Assembly (NCBI GenBank): GCA_964609775.1
Contig: CAZSSJ010000017.1
Span: forward strand, 1-25,547
Length of the DNA stretch: 25,547 bases
Origin: CAZNUP01 sp964609775
GTDB taxonomy: Bacteria; Patescibacteriota; Microgenomatia; JAMCZE01
Direction: 5' to 3'
Below are positions 7,281-14,057 of this stretch, one piece after another (position 1 is the stretch's first letter; every line of letters begins with the position of its first letter). The notes beneath the pieces were generated by a model. The model was not told where the DNA came from. It worked only from the letters and a program-made list of their open reading frames with translations, and made no database searches. Both the position numbers and the translations under genes were made by a program.

Positions 7281-8907
7281 GCGCGGGAGCGTTGCCGGTT
7301 TGGTGGGAGTGCTGTTTTTGGTGGTGGCGCTGGTGGCGACGATGTTTTTGATCCGCCGCCCCCAGGTGTTGGAGAATCTGGCCGGGAGCGAAAAATCAGT
7401 GGTCAGTTTGGTCCCGGACAGTTTGCGGCTTAATCCGAATGGAACGCTGCGGGTCTATTTGGATCCGAAGGGTAAGAAGGTTGTGTTTGCCCGGGTGGTG
7501 GTGGGCTATGATAAAAAGAAGATCAAGCTAGCCGCGGACGCAGAGATTTCGGGGGTGTTTGGAAACAGGGTGCGAACGGGGGCGGCAACTCTCGCTAATG
7601 AGGCGGGGAAGGTGGAGTTGGTGGCGGCGGTGAAGCCGGGGACGAATGTTTCCGGACCGGTGTCGTTTGCGACTTTGGTTTTTGCTGCGCGTGATGAAGA
7701 TAAGACGCTCACGAGCAGGGTGCAAATTGAGACTGCTTCGTCGCAAATTGTGACGGCAGACGGGGAGGTTTTGCCGCTTTCCGGGGCGGGTTTGGTGGCC
7801 AATGTGACCTCGGAAAGGGTGGCCAAGCAAGTGAGTGAGAGTGATTTGGGGTTGAGTTTGTATTCTTTCGAGCAGAACGGGGCAAAGGTTTTGAACGTTT
7901 CCTGGCAGGAGCAGGAGAGTCGGGGGCAAAAGCTTTCCGGCTATCGGGTGGCTTTGAGACGGGCGACGGATCAAAGTTTGGTGGCACCGGAAGATCCGTT
8001 TGTGGGGACGGCAACAAATTTCCAGTTTCCTTTAGCTGGGGTGCCCTCGGGGCGCTATTTGCTGACGGTTCGGGCGATGTATGCGGATAATGTGGTGAAG
8101 GTGCAAACGAAGTATCTTGTCTTTGAGAACGGTGAGGTTTTTGTGGAGGACAATGGGGCACTGCTTCCTGGGAGGCGGCCGGTGGCACTTCTTTTGAATC
8201 CTGGTTTTGAAGAAATGGTGAACGATCCGGCAAAGCCGTCTGACCTGGACCCGAAGGGTTGGATCACGGCGGAAGGGGAAATGGAGCCGGGAACGGGCAA
8301 TGAGGTTTCCGAAAGGCCGGAGTTTGCCCAGGTTCTTTCCCAAGTGAATGGGGTTGGACCGCTGAGCGGGAAGCGCATGCTTAAAAACCACACGGAATTT
8401 CTTCTAAAGTCTCATGTGCGACAATCCTATTTGCAGGCGGTGCGCGATGGGGTGTTAGTTCAAAAACTGGCGGTCTTTGTTCCCGGCCAGGCGAAGTTTT
8501 TGCAGCAGGCGGAGATTCGGAAGGCGGTTGCCGGAGAGGAATTTCATGTGCGGTGGATGGACTCAGGAACGAACTATTGTTGGCGGACGGGAGGGGGGGA
8601 CAACAACCCGAAGGATTATTGTGTGACGAAAGGGCCTTTGGGAACAAATGTCTGGCATCAGTATCTAATTCTTCTGACTAAACAGGAGGGGAAAGTGAAT
8701 TCTGCCGGCGAGAGTCAGTGGAAAGTGGCAATCTTTTTGGATGGGAAGCAGGTTATTACCAGTGGGGAGAATGGCGCGCCATACCTTAGCCCTGCCGACG
8801 AGCGGTTTGGCCGGTTCTTTTTGGGCGATGAGTGTCAGGGCGGAGGGTCCTGTGACGGGGTGGGGACGATGTATTTTGACAACGCCGAAGCCTACTGGTA
8901 CAATTAG
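7264..8907 (+). CDS. Membrane-anchored cohesin-like, fibronectin III-like surface protein
   Basis: 547 residues (ATG 7264, or 7270). A membrane anchor or uncleaved signal covers ~12-30. Residues ~45-175 resemble a cohesin fold: VSLVPDSLRLNPNGTLRVYL, a beta-rich run, then GPVSFATLVFAARDE and a final strand. Residues ~205-290 look like a fibronectin type III domain (LNVSWQEQES ... YLLTVRAMYAD). From ~305 (LLLNPGFEEM) to the end, a lectin/CBM-like jelly roll is likely. The gene overlaps the dockerin protein gene by 17 bases, so co-translation is expected. A cohesin next to a dockerin suggests direct binding. Domain calls are by eye; the family is not certain. Confidence 0.65.
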   Translation: MAMESRRGSVAGLVGVLFLVVALVATMFLIRRPQVLENLAGSEKSVVSLVPDSLRLNPNGTLRVYLDPKGKKVVFARVVVGYDKKKIKLAADAEISGVFGNRVRTGAATLANEAGKVELVAAVKPGTNVSGPVSFATLVFAARDEDKTLTSRVQIETASSQIVTADGEVLPLSGAGLVANVTSERVAKQVSESDLGLSLYSFEQNGAKVLNVSWQEQESRGQKLSGYRVALRRATDQSLVAPEDPFVGTATNFQFPLAGVPSGRYLLTVRAMYADNVVKVQTKYLVFENGEVFVEDNGALLPGRRPVALLLNPGFEEMVNDPAKPSDLDPKGWITAEGEMEPGTGNEVSERPEFAQVLSQVNGVGPLSGKRMLKNHTEFLLKSHVRQSYLQAVRDGVLVQKLAVFVPGQAKFLQQAEIRKAVAGEEFHVRWMDSGTNYCWRTGGGDNNPKDYCVTKGPLGTNVWHQYLILLTKQEGKVNSAGESQWKVAIFLDGKQVITSGENGAPYLSPADERFGRFFLGDECQGGGSCDGVGTMYFDNAEAYWYN

Positions 8908-8997
8908 GCCATTACTCACACCCAGCGTTACATCCCTGAATTTTCCTTCGAGGTTTCCTCAGGATAAACTTCACTGGGTGGCGGTTTAAGGGATTCC

Positions 8998-9768
8998 ATG
9001 AGAGATATTACTTTAAAAGAGCTGTTGGAAGCGGGGTGTCATTTTGGGCACCAGACGAACCGGTGGCAGCCAAAGGCCGCGGCTTATATCTACGGCTTCC
9101 GTGATGGGGTGCACATCATTGATTTGGTTAAGACCCGGGATGGACTGATCAGGGCAGCCGGGTTTTTGAAGGAATTAGCTAAATCAGGCGGCACGGTTGT
9201 GTTTGTCGGCACGAAGCGACAGGCAAAAGCGATTGTGGAAGACTCGGCTAAAAAAGTCAGACAATTAAGTAACTTAGGGGACTTAAGCAAGACACAGAAT
9301 TTCTACTTTCTTCTGGAAAGGTGGCCGGGGGGATTTTTGACCAATTTTGACATTCTTAAAAGAAACAACCTGGAGGCGATTGTTCGTCTCAAAGAGGAAA
9401 TTGGGGAGAATCGGTTTGTTACCAAAAAAGAAAGGCTTCTGGCCCAGAGAAAACTTGATCGCTATGAGAAGCTCTATGGGGGACTTGTTGGCTTGACCAA
9501 GGTGCCGGATGCGATTTTTCTGGTCGACATTCGCAAGGAAAAGGGGGCGGTTCACGAGGCGCAGAGAACTGGAGTTAAGATGGTGGCGATCACGGACACG
9601 AATGTCAATCCGGAGCCGATTGAATATGCAATTCCGGCCAATGATGATGCGGTGGGGTCGATTAAAATTATTGTGGAGTATTTGGCGGAAGCGTGGAAAG
9701 AGGGTTTGTCTGAAGCTGTTAAATCCGAAGCACTAAATCCGAAATCTCAAACAAATTCAAAATCCTGA
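8998..9768 (+). CDS. rpsB: Small ribosomal subunit protein uS2
   Basis: 256 residues. The N-terminus LLEAGCHFGHQTNRWQPK is diagnostic, followed by IIDLVKT, VVFVGTKRQAK, ERWPGGFLTNF and the C-terminal AITDTNVNPEPIEYAIPANDDA. Compared with the family there is an insert of about 12 residues before the RWPGG block (QLSNLGDLSKTQN, 9262-9297) whose DNA looks repetitive (TTAAGTAACTTAGGGGACTT). The last ~11 residues (LNPKSQTNSKS) and the stop codon come from a heptamer array that also occurs between dnaX and ybaB. The gene starts the classic rpsB-tsf-frr order. Confidence 0.96.
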   Translation: MRDITLKELLEAGCHFGHQTNRWQPKAAAYIYGFRDGVHIIDLVKTRDGLIRAAGFLKELAKSGGTVVFVGTKRQAKAIVEDSAKKVRQLSNLGDLSKTQNFYFLLERWPGGFLTNFDILKRNNLEAIVRLKEEIGENRFVTKKERLLAQRKLDRYEKLYGGLVGLTKVPDAIFLVDIRKEKGAVHEAQRTGVKMVAITDTNVNPEPIEYAIPANDDAVGSIKIIVEYLAEAWKEGLSEAVKSEALNPKSQTNSKS

Positions 9769-9855
9769 ATCTAAATTTTTAAACAATTATTGTTTTGAAT
9801 CTAGGAAATTTGAATTTCGATATTGTTTTGGATTTCGAGTTTAGGATTTAGAGTT
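9727..9855. repeat. Heptamer-based inverted repeat between rpsB and tsf
   Basis: The left arm has units such as CTAAATC, CGAAATC, TCAAACA, AATTCAA; the right arm carries the complementary pattern (GGATTTCGAGTTTAGGATTT). The arms can fold into a long imperfect stem. The left arm encodes the end of uS2; the right arm ends 1-2 bases before the tsf ATG. A close copy lies at 22512-22647. Confidence 0.8.
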
Positions 9856-9856
9856 T

Positions 9857-10303
9857 ATGGTAAAGGTTGATGACATTAAAAAATTGCGGGAGATGACGGG
9901 GGCGGGGATTGCCGATTGTCGAGAGGCGCTTGCGCAGGCAAACAATAATGTCGATGGAGCGGTGGAACTGTTGAAGAAAAGAGGGATTGAGAAAGCGGAG
10001 AAGAAGTCGGAGAGAGAAACTCATCAGGGACGGGTTTTTTCCTATGTCCACGGCGGGAAGATCGGGGTTTTGGTGGCGCTTCTGTGCGAGACGGATTTTG
10101 TGGCCAAGACGGATGATTTTCAGAATCTCGGGAAAGAGATTTGTCTTCAGGTGGCTTCGATGGAGCCCAGGAATGTTGCTGAGCTTTTGGAACAGGAGTA
10201 TATCCGGGATCCGAAGTTGACGATTTCTGATATGATTAAGTCTGTAATTGGAAAGCTGGGGGAAAATATTAGGGTGGGAGAGTTTTCCAGGATTGAACTT
10301 TAA
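9857..10303 (+). CDS. tsf: Elongation factor Ts (short form)
   Basis: 148 residues, about half the length of E. coli EF-Ts. The UBA-like N-terminal domain is clear: IKKLREMTGAGIADCREALAQANNNVDGAVELLKKRGI. The core motif YVHGGKIGVLVALLCETDFVAKTDDF (catalysing GDP release from EF-Tu) is complete, but the second half of the core is missing, as in other compact EF-Ts proteins. It lies directly after rpsB, separated only by a repeat. Confidence 0.95.
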   Translation: MVKVDDIKKLREMTGAGIADCREALAQANNNVDGAVELLKKRGIEKAEKKSERETHQGRVFSYVHGGKIGVLVALLCETDFVAKTDDFQNLGKEICLQVASMEPRNVAELLEQEYIRDPKLTISDMIKSVIGKLGENIRVGEFSRIEL

Positions 10304-10402
10304 TTTGAAATTTAAAATTTACAATTTGAATTGAATTTGAAAATTGACAATTTGAAATGTTTCAAACATTGATTTCAAATTTCGAATTTCAAATTTCAAA
10401 TT
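10304..10402. repeat. AT-rich heptamer dyad between tsf and frr
   Basis: Units AATTTGA, AATTTAA, AATTTAC and AATTTGA on the left, and complementary AAATTTC/AAATTTG units on the right around GTTTCAAACATTGATTTC. It fills the whole spacer where pyrH is found in many bacteria. A related copy is at 20515-20634 and a fragment at 21108-21130. Confidence 0.8.
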
Positions 10403-10416
10403 GAGGGTTGGACGAT

Positions 10417-10950
10417 TTGACCTCACAGTATGCTCCGAAGTTTCAGAAGGTGATTGATGTGGTTAAGCAAGATCTGGCGACGATCCGGACGGGCAAGGCC
10501 TCGCCGCAACTTATTGAGAATTTGATGGTGGATGCCTATGGGGCAAAGATGCGGCTTATTGAGCTCTCAACAATTGCGGCAACGGACCCGACGACACTTC
10601 TGGTGACGCCGTTTGACCAGGGAAACATCGAGGCGATTGTGAAAGCCGTTGGCGAAGCAAATTTAGGGCTGACGGCGACTCCTGAGGAACCGAAGATTCG
10701 GGTGGTGGTGCCGGCACTTTCTGAAGAAAGACGGCAAGAATATGTCAAATTGGCCAAGACGAAGGTCGAAGGCGGAAAGGTGATGGTGCGCCAGGTGCGG
10801 CATGAGGCGATGGAGGACATCGGCAGGTCAAGTCTGGATGAAGACACACAAAAACGGATGGAAAAGGAGCTGCAAAATCTGACTGATAAAAGTGTGGCGG
10901 AGCTGGAGTTGATGGTGGCGGAGAAAGAAAAAGAATTGCTCACGGTTTAG
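10417..10950 (+). CDS. frr: Ribosome recycling factor
   Basis: About 177 residues from TTG 10417, which has GAGGG about 9 bases upstream; TTG 10408 is also in frame but has no room for a ribosome site. RRF splits the post-termination ribosome together with EF-G. Family blocks: LATIRTGKASPQLIENLMVDAYG, ELSTIAATDPTTLLVTPFD, IRVVVPALSEERRQEYVKLAK and a helical C-terminus rich in Glu/Lys. Length is near the usual 185. It forms the translation block with rpsB and tsf. Confidence 0.94.
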   Translation: MTSQYAPKFQKVIDVVKQDLATIRTGKASPQLIENLMVDAYGAKMRLIELSTIAATDPTTLLVTPFDQGNIEAIVKAVGEANLGLTATPEEPKIRVVVPALSEERRQEYVKLAKTKVEGGKVMVRQVRHEAMEDIGRSSLDEDTQKRMEKELQNLTDKSVAELELMVAEKEKELLTV

Positions 10951-10976
10951 CTTCTTAAGTCCCGGAGAAAATTAGT

Positions 10977-10982
10977 GTAAAA
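10977..10982 (+). promoter_or_regulatory. -10 box of the M50 protease gene
   Basis: TAAAAT in TGTAAAAT, 8 bases before the ATG at 10991; leaderless arrangement as at folD, recR and proS. Confidence 0.45.
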
Positions 10983-10990
10983 TTCCCCTG

Positions 10991-12226
10991 ATGTTGACTT
11001 TAGTCGTTTTCTTTGTGGTTTTGTCTGTTCTGGTTCTTGTCCATGAGTTCGGGCACTTTATTGTCGGGCGGTGGGCGGGGATTGGGGTGCTGGAGTTTGC
11101 CCTTGGTTTGCCGTTCACCAAGCCTTTGTGGAGTCGAAAGCTCAAGTCGGGGATGCATATTTCGCTCTACCCGGTGCTTTTTGGCGGATTTGTGAAGCTT
11201 TTGGGGGAAGAAGCCCCTGATGGAGGGGAAAAGGGAGAAGGGAGCCCTTCGACTACGCTCAGGGTAAAAAGGGAGAAGGTTGCTGGGAAGGAGTTCTATA
11301 AGGCGACGGTGGGACAGCGAATTGTGGTGGTGGTTGCCGGAGTGGGGATGAATCTGCTTTTGGGACTGGCGGCTTTTTATGTCTTTCTGGCTTTGGCGAA
11401 CTTCCGAGCCCTTCTGCCGCGGCTGTCAGACTATGATTTTGTCAGCCCCAGCCAGGAAGTGATTGTGGTGAGCACGGTGGTGCCGGGGAGTCCGGCGGAA
11501 AAGGCCGGCCTTAAAGAGAGCGACGTGATTTTGGCGGCGGGCGGGCGGACTTTTGCGGATATTTCTGCTTTTCAGGAATATGTGAAGAGTCAGGGGGGGC
11601 AGAGCGTTCAGTTTGCAGTGACGGATCTGGATTATGCGTCGTCAAAGATGGTGACGGTGACGCCGCGGGAGAATCCGCCGAAGGATCAGGGGGCGCTCGG
11701 AGTCGGGATTGGCGAGGCGGTGGCGGTTCGGTTTGACACTCCGGCAGAAAAACTGACTTCGGGAGTGGTCTATTCATATGACATGCTGGCATATAACATT
11801 CAGGTTTTGTCGCAGTTGTTCACCAAGTCAGTGGAAACGCGTAGTGCCGCGCCAGTGGCGAACAATGTTTCCGGACCGTTGGGGATTTTGTCGATTGTTG
11901 GGGACATCTTGAACTTGCCCTGGAAGGTGGCGATTCGGTCGCTGGTCAATTTTCTGGGACTTCTGTCGCTGTCTCTGGCTTTCATGAACATTCTGCCGAT
12001 TCCGGCGATGGACGGGGGAAGATTGGTTTTCTTGCTTTTTGAAGCGATCAGCCGGCGCAAGGTGCCGGCGAGAATTGAAAACTGGGTCAACCAGGCGGGG
12101 ATGATTGCCCTTTTGGGGCTTATTATGCTGATCTCATTTAATGACGTTAAGAAGAACTTTCTCCCGAAATGCTCAGAGCCGGGGTTTTTGAGCGAAGCGG
12201 GAGTGTGCATGGAGGAGGGGAAGTAA
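10991..12226 (+). CDS. rseP: RseP-like site-2 intramembrane metalloprotease (M50)
   Basis: 411 residues, polytopic. The first helix carries HEFGH (His18, Glu19, His22), the zinc site, and NILPIPAMDGGR near residue 340 supplies the third ligand. A PDZ domain spans about 150-235 (STVVPGSPAEKAGLKESDVILAAGG). Such proteases cleave membrane-bound regulators such as anti-sigma factors, and sometimes signal peptide remnants. Its place before proS is common in bacteria (dxr-rseP-proS), but dxr, cdsA and uppS are absent here. A REP-like palindrome (CCCTTCGACTACGCTCAGGG, 11246-11265) is in frame in a loop after residue 80 (PSTTLRV). Confidence 0.92.
   Translation: MLTLVVFFVVLSVLVLVHEFGHFIVGRWAGIGVLEFALGLPFTKPLWSRKLKSGMHISLYPVLFGGFVKLLGEEAPDGGEKGEGSPSTTLRVKREKVAGKEFYKATVGQRIVVVVAGVGMNLLLGLAAFYVFLALANFRALLPRLSDYDFVSPSQEVIVVSTVVPGSPAEKAGLKESDVILAAGGRTFADISAFQEYVKSQGGQSVQFAVTDLDYASSKMVTVTPRENPPKDQGALGVGIGEAVAVRFDTPAEKLTSGVVYSYDMLAYNIQVLSQLFTKSVETRSAAPVANNVSGPLGILSIVGDILNLPWKVAIRSLVNFLGLLSLSLAFMNILPIPAMDGGRLVFLLFEAISRRKVPARIENWVNQAGMIALLGLIMLISFNDVKKNFLPKCSEPGFLSEAGVCMEEGK
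11246..11265. repeat. REP-like palindrome inside the M50 protease gene
   Basis: CCCT...AGGG dyad around TCGACTACGCTC, translated as PSTTLRV in a charged loop between the first membrane segment region and KREKVAGKEF. Same family as 2205-2224 and 19923-19942. Confidence 0.7.
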
Positions 12227-12282
12227 TGGACGATGAGGTGGTGGGTTTTTGGTTGCCTCTGCTCGGTTTCGTGAACTTCTGA
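12226..12282 (+). CDS. Possible 18-residue peptide
   Basis: ATG overlaps the stop of the M50 protease gene by one base (TAATG) and is preceded by GGAGGAGGGG at good spacing. The peptide MDDEVVGFWLPLLGFVNF is hydrophobic and could insert in a membrane. The ribosome site is also the last codons of the protease, so this may be chance. Confidence 0.15.
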   Translation: MDDEVVGFWLPLLGFVNF

Positions 12283-12295
12283 TAAAATCTAGGTA

Positions 12296-13564
12296 ATGAG
12301 ATATTCGCAGCTTTTTCCCAAGACTAAGAAGAATGATCCCAAGGGGGCGGTGGCGCCGAATCACAAACTGCTGGTTCGCGGCGGGTTTATTGATCAGCTG
12401 ATGGCCGGATCGTGGACGCTTTTGCCGCTTGGCTACCGGGTGCTGACTAACCTTTGTGACATTATTCGCGAAGAAATGAATGCAACGGGGGCTCAAGAAA
12501 TGTCTTTCCCGCTGCTGCACCCAAAAGAAATCTGGAATGAGACGGGAAGATGGGATTCGGCGCGGGAAGTGATGTATCAACTCAAAGACGTTCGGGAACG
12601 GGAATTTGCTTTGTCATTTACTCATGAGGAGATTGTCATGGATTTAATCCGAAAGCATACGGATTCATATGCTGATTTGCCGCTTAAACTCTACCAATTT
12701 TCGACTAAATTCCGAAGTGAACTGCGGGCGACGGGGGGAATTCTTCGTGGGCGGGAATTTTACATGAAGGATCTCTACAGTGCCCATGAGAGTGAAGAGG
12801 ACATGATGAAGTATTACTGGGAAGTGAAGGACGCATACTTGAAGATTTTCGGGCGCCTGGGGCTTAAAGCGGTGGTGACGGAGGCGAGCGGAGGGGTGTT
12901 TACGGAAAATCATACGCACGAGTTTCAGGTGTTTTCGGAGACAGGGGAAGACATAATCTATTATTGTGCTGATTGCGACTGGGCATATAACAAGGAGATT
13001 TTTTCGGGAAGAGACGGCGATTCGTGTCCGAAATGTGGTGGTAAGTTGGTTGAGAAAAAGGCAATCGAGGCTGGGAATATTTTTCCGCTGGGGACAAAAT
13101 ATGCTGAGAAGATGGGGGCATATTTTACAGATCGAAGCGGGCAGAGAAAGCCGTTCTGGTTTGCGAGCTACGGCATTGGGCCAAGTCGAGTGATGGGGAT
13201 CATTGTCGAAGCGCATCATGATGATAAGGGCATCATCTGGCCGGAGAGTGTGGCGCCGTTTAAGTCCCACTTGATAGAGGTTAGAGGTGAGGGGTTAGAG
13301 GTTAGGAAGAGAGCAGAGGAAGTTTATCGACGATTGGTTGAGGCCGGGCAGGAGGTGCTGTACGACGATCGGGAGGACGTTTCGGCGGGAAAAAAGTTTG
13401 CCGACGCGGATTTGATTGGGATCCCCTGGAGGTTGGTGGTTTCGGAGCGAACAGGTGACAAAATCGAGATGAAGAAGCGGTCGGAGAGTGAAGGAAAGTT
13501 GATGACGGTGGAAGAGGTTTTGGGAACGAAAGATGAAGCGACCAAAATTGTACGCCTTTCTTAG
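12296..13564 (+). CDS. proS: Proline--tRNA ligase, compact form with zinc ribbon
   Basis: 422 residues. A -10 box TAAAAT (12283-12288) lies 7 bases before ATG. Class II core: LLVRGGFIDQLMAGSWTLLPLGYRV, motif 2 FRSELRATGGILRGREFYMKD, motif 3 YGIGPSRVMGIIVE, then an anticodon-binding domain (about 325-422). Where bacterial-type ProRS has the ~180-residue INS editing domain (between AYNKE and IEAGNIFPLGTKY) there is only a short segment with Cys224, Cys227, Cys244 and Cys247 (CADC ... CPKC), a likely zinc ribbon. Clearing of Ala-tRNA(Pro) would then need a free-standing editor. A heptamer array (13274-13308) sits in frame between the core and the anticodon domain (IEVRGEGLEVRK). Confidence 0.94.
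   Translation: MRYSQLFPKTKKNDPKGAVAPNHKLLVRGGFIDQLMAGSWTLLPLGYRVLTNLCDIIREEMNATGAQEMSFPLLHPKEIWNETGRWDSAREVMYQLKDVREREFALSFTHEEIVMDLIRKHTDSYADLPLKLYQFSTKFRSELRATGGILRGREFYMKDLYSAHESEEDMMKYYWEVKDAYLKIFGRLGLKAVVTEASGGVFTENHTHEFQVFSETGEDIIYYCADCDWAYNKEIFSGRDGDSCPKCGGKLVEKKAIEAGNIFPLGTKYAEKMGAYFTDRSGQRKPFWFASYGIGPSRVMGIIVEAHHDDKGIIWPESVAPFKSHLIEVRGEGLEVRKRAEEVYRRLVEAGQEVLYDDREDVSAGKKFADADLIGIPWRLVVSERTGDKIEMKKRSESEGKLMTVEEVLGTKDEATKIVRLS
13274..13308. repeat. Heptamer array inside proS
   Basis: TTAGAGG, TGAGGGG, TTAGAGG, TTAGGAA preceded by a partial TAGAGG unit. It is nearly identical to the array in recR at 24514-24548 and encodes the same residues (LEVRGE). Confidence 0.85.
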
Positions 13565-13571
13565 AGTGGTT

Positions 13572-13691
13572 ATGCCCGTGTCAGAAAAGATTCGAATTGC
13601 TCAGTTGGCCAAGGGAAGAGGACGGAGCGTATCTGAGTTGTGTGAGGGGTGGCTTTTGGAGAAGATGCGGATGGAGGCGGTCCCTGACTAG
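13572..13691 (+). CDS. Small hypothetical protein (39 residues)
   Basis: Starts 8 bases after the proS stop. MPVSEKIRIAQLAKGRGR is followed by SVSELCEGWLLEKMRME, which looks like a ribbon-helix-helix or short two-helix unit, but the match is weak. Its stop codon shares CTAG with the stop of the convergent gene at 13688-13912. Confidence 0.35.
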   Translation: MPVSEKIRIAQLAKGRGRSVSELCEGWLLEKMRMEAVPD

Positions 13692-13912
13692 TTTTGGGCT
13701 GTTTTTACGATTCTGTAAAGGTCGTCAATTTGTTTACCTTCGACTTGAATTTTTTGGGCTCCTGCCTGAAGTAGCATTAGATTGTTTTCGGGGTAAACCT
13801 GCACTCGAATAATGATGCCTTCACTTTTGGCTGGGCCGATTTGGCCGCCAGTTCCTACAATATACTCGTTGGGGTCAAGGTGAGCTATTGAGCGTTCGGA
13901 GTCAATTTCCAT
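13688..13912 (-). CDS. Small conserved-looking hypothetical protein
   Basis: 74 residues from ATG 13912; TATAAT at 13924-13919 ends 6 bases upstream, so this leaderless start is preferred over an ATG at 13930 that would overlap the -10 box. The sequence (IDSERSIAHLDPNEYIVGTGG ... IRVQVYPENNLMLLQAGAQKI) predicts a small beta-rich domain without Cys or membrane segments. I do not recognise the family. It is convergent with the 39-residue ORF, sharing the CTAG at 13688-13691. Confidence 0.65.
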   Translation of the reverse strand: MEIDSERSIAHLDPNEYIVGTGGQIGPAKSEGIIIRVQVYPENNLMLLQAGAQKIQVEGKQIDDLYRIVKTAQN

Positions 13913-14021
13913 ACAGATATTATACTTCACTGTAGGTCAGAAGTACGGGTGTACCAATTCGCTTGGTGGGCAGGAAGCTGACTTTCAGGGATTGTGTTAC
14001 TATAAGCTATTATAGCACACT

Positions 14022-14049
14022 TTGTGATTTTAGCGAAAGGGTGTAAGAT
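14022..14049 (+). promoter_or_regulatory. Promoter of the M20 peptidase gene
   Basis: TTGTGA (14022-14027), 16-base spacer, TAAGAT (14044-14049), ATG 8 bases later. Just upstream, CTATAAGCTATTATAG (14000-14015) is a perfect 16-bp palindrome with a TATAAT in the minus direction; it may be an operator or a second, divergent promoter. Confidence 0.5.
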
Positions 14050-14057
14050 ATGTTGTT

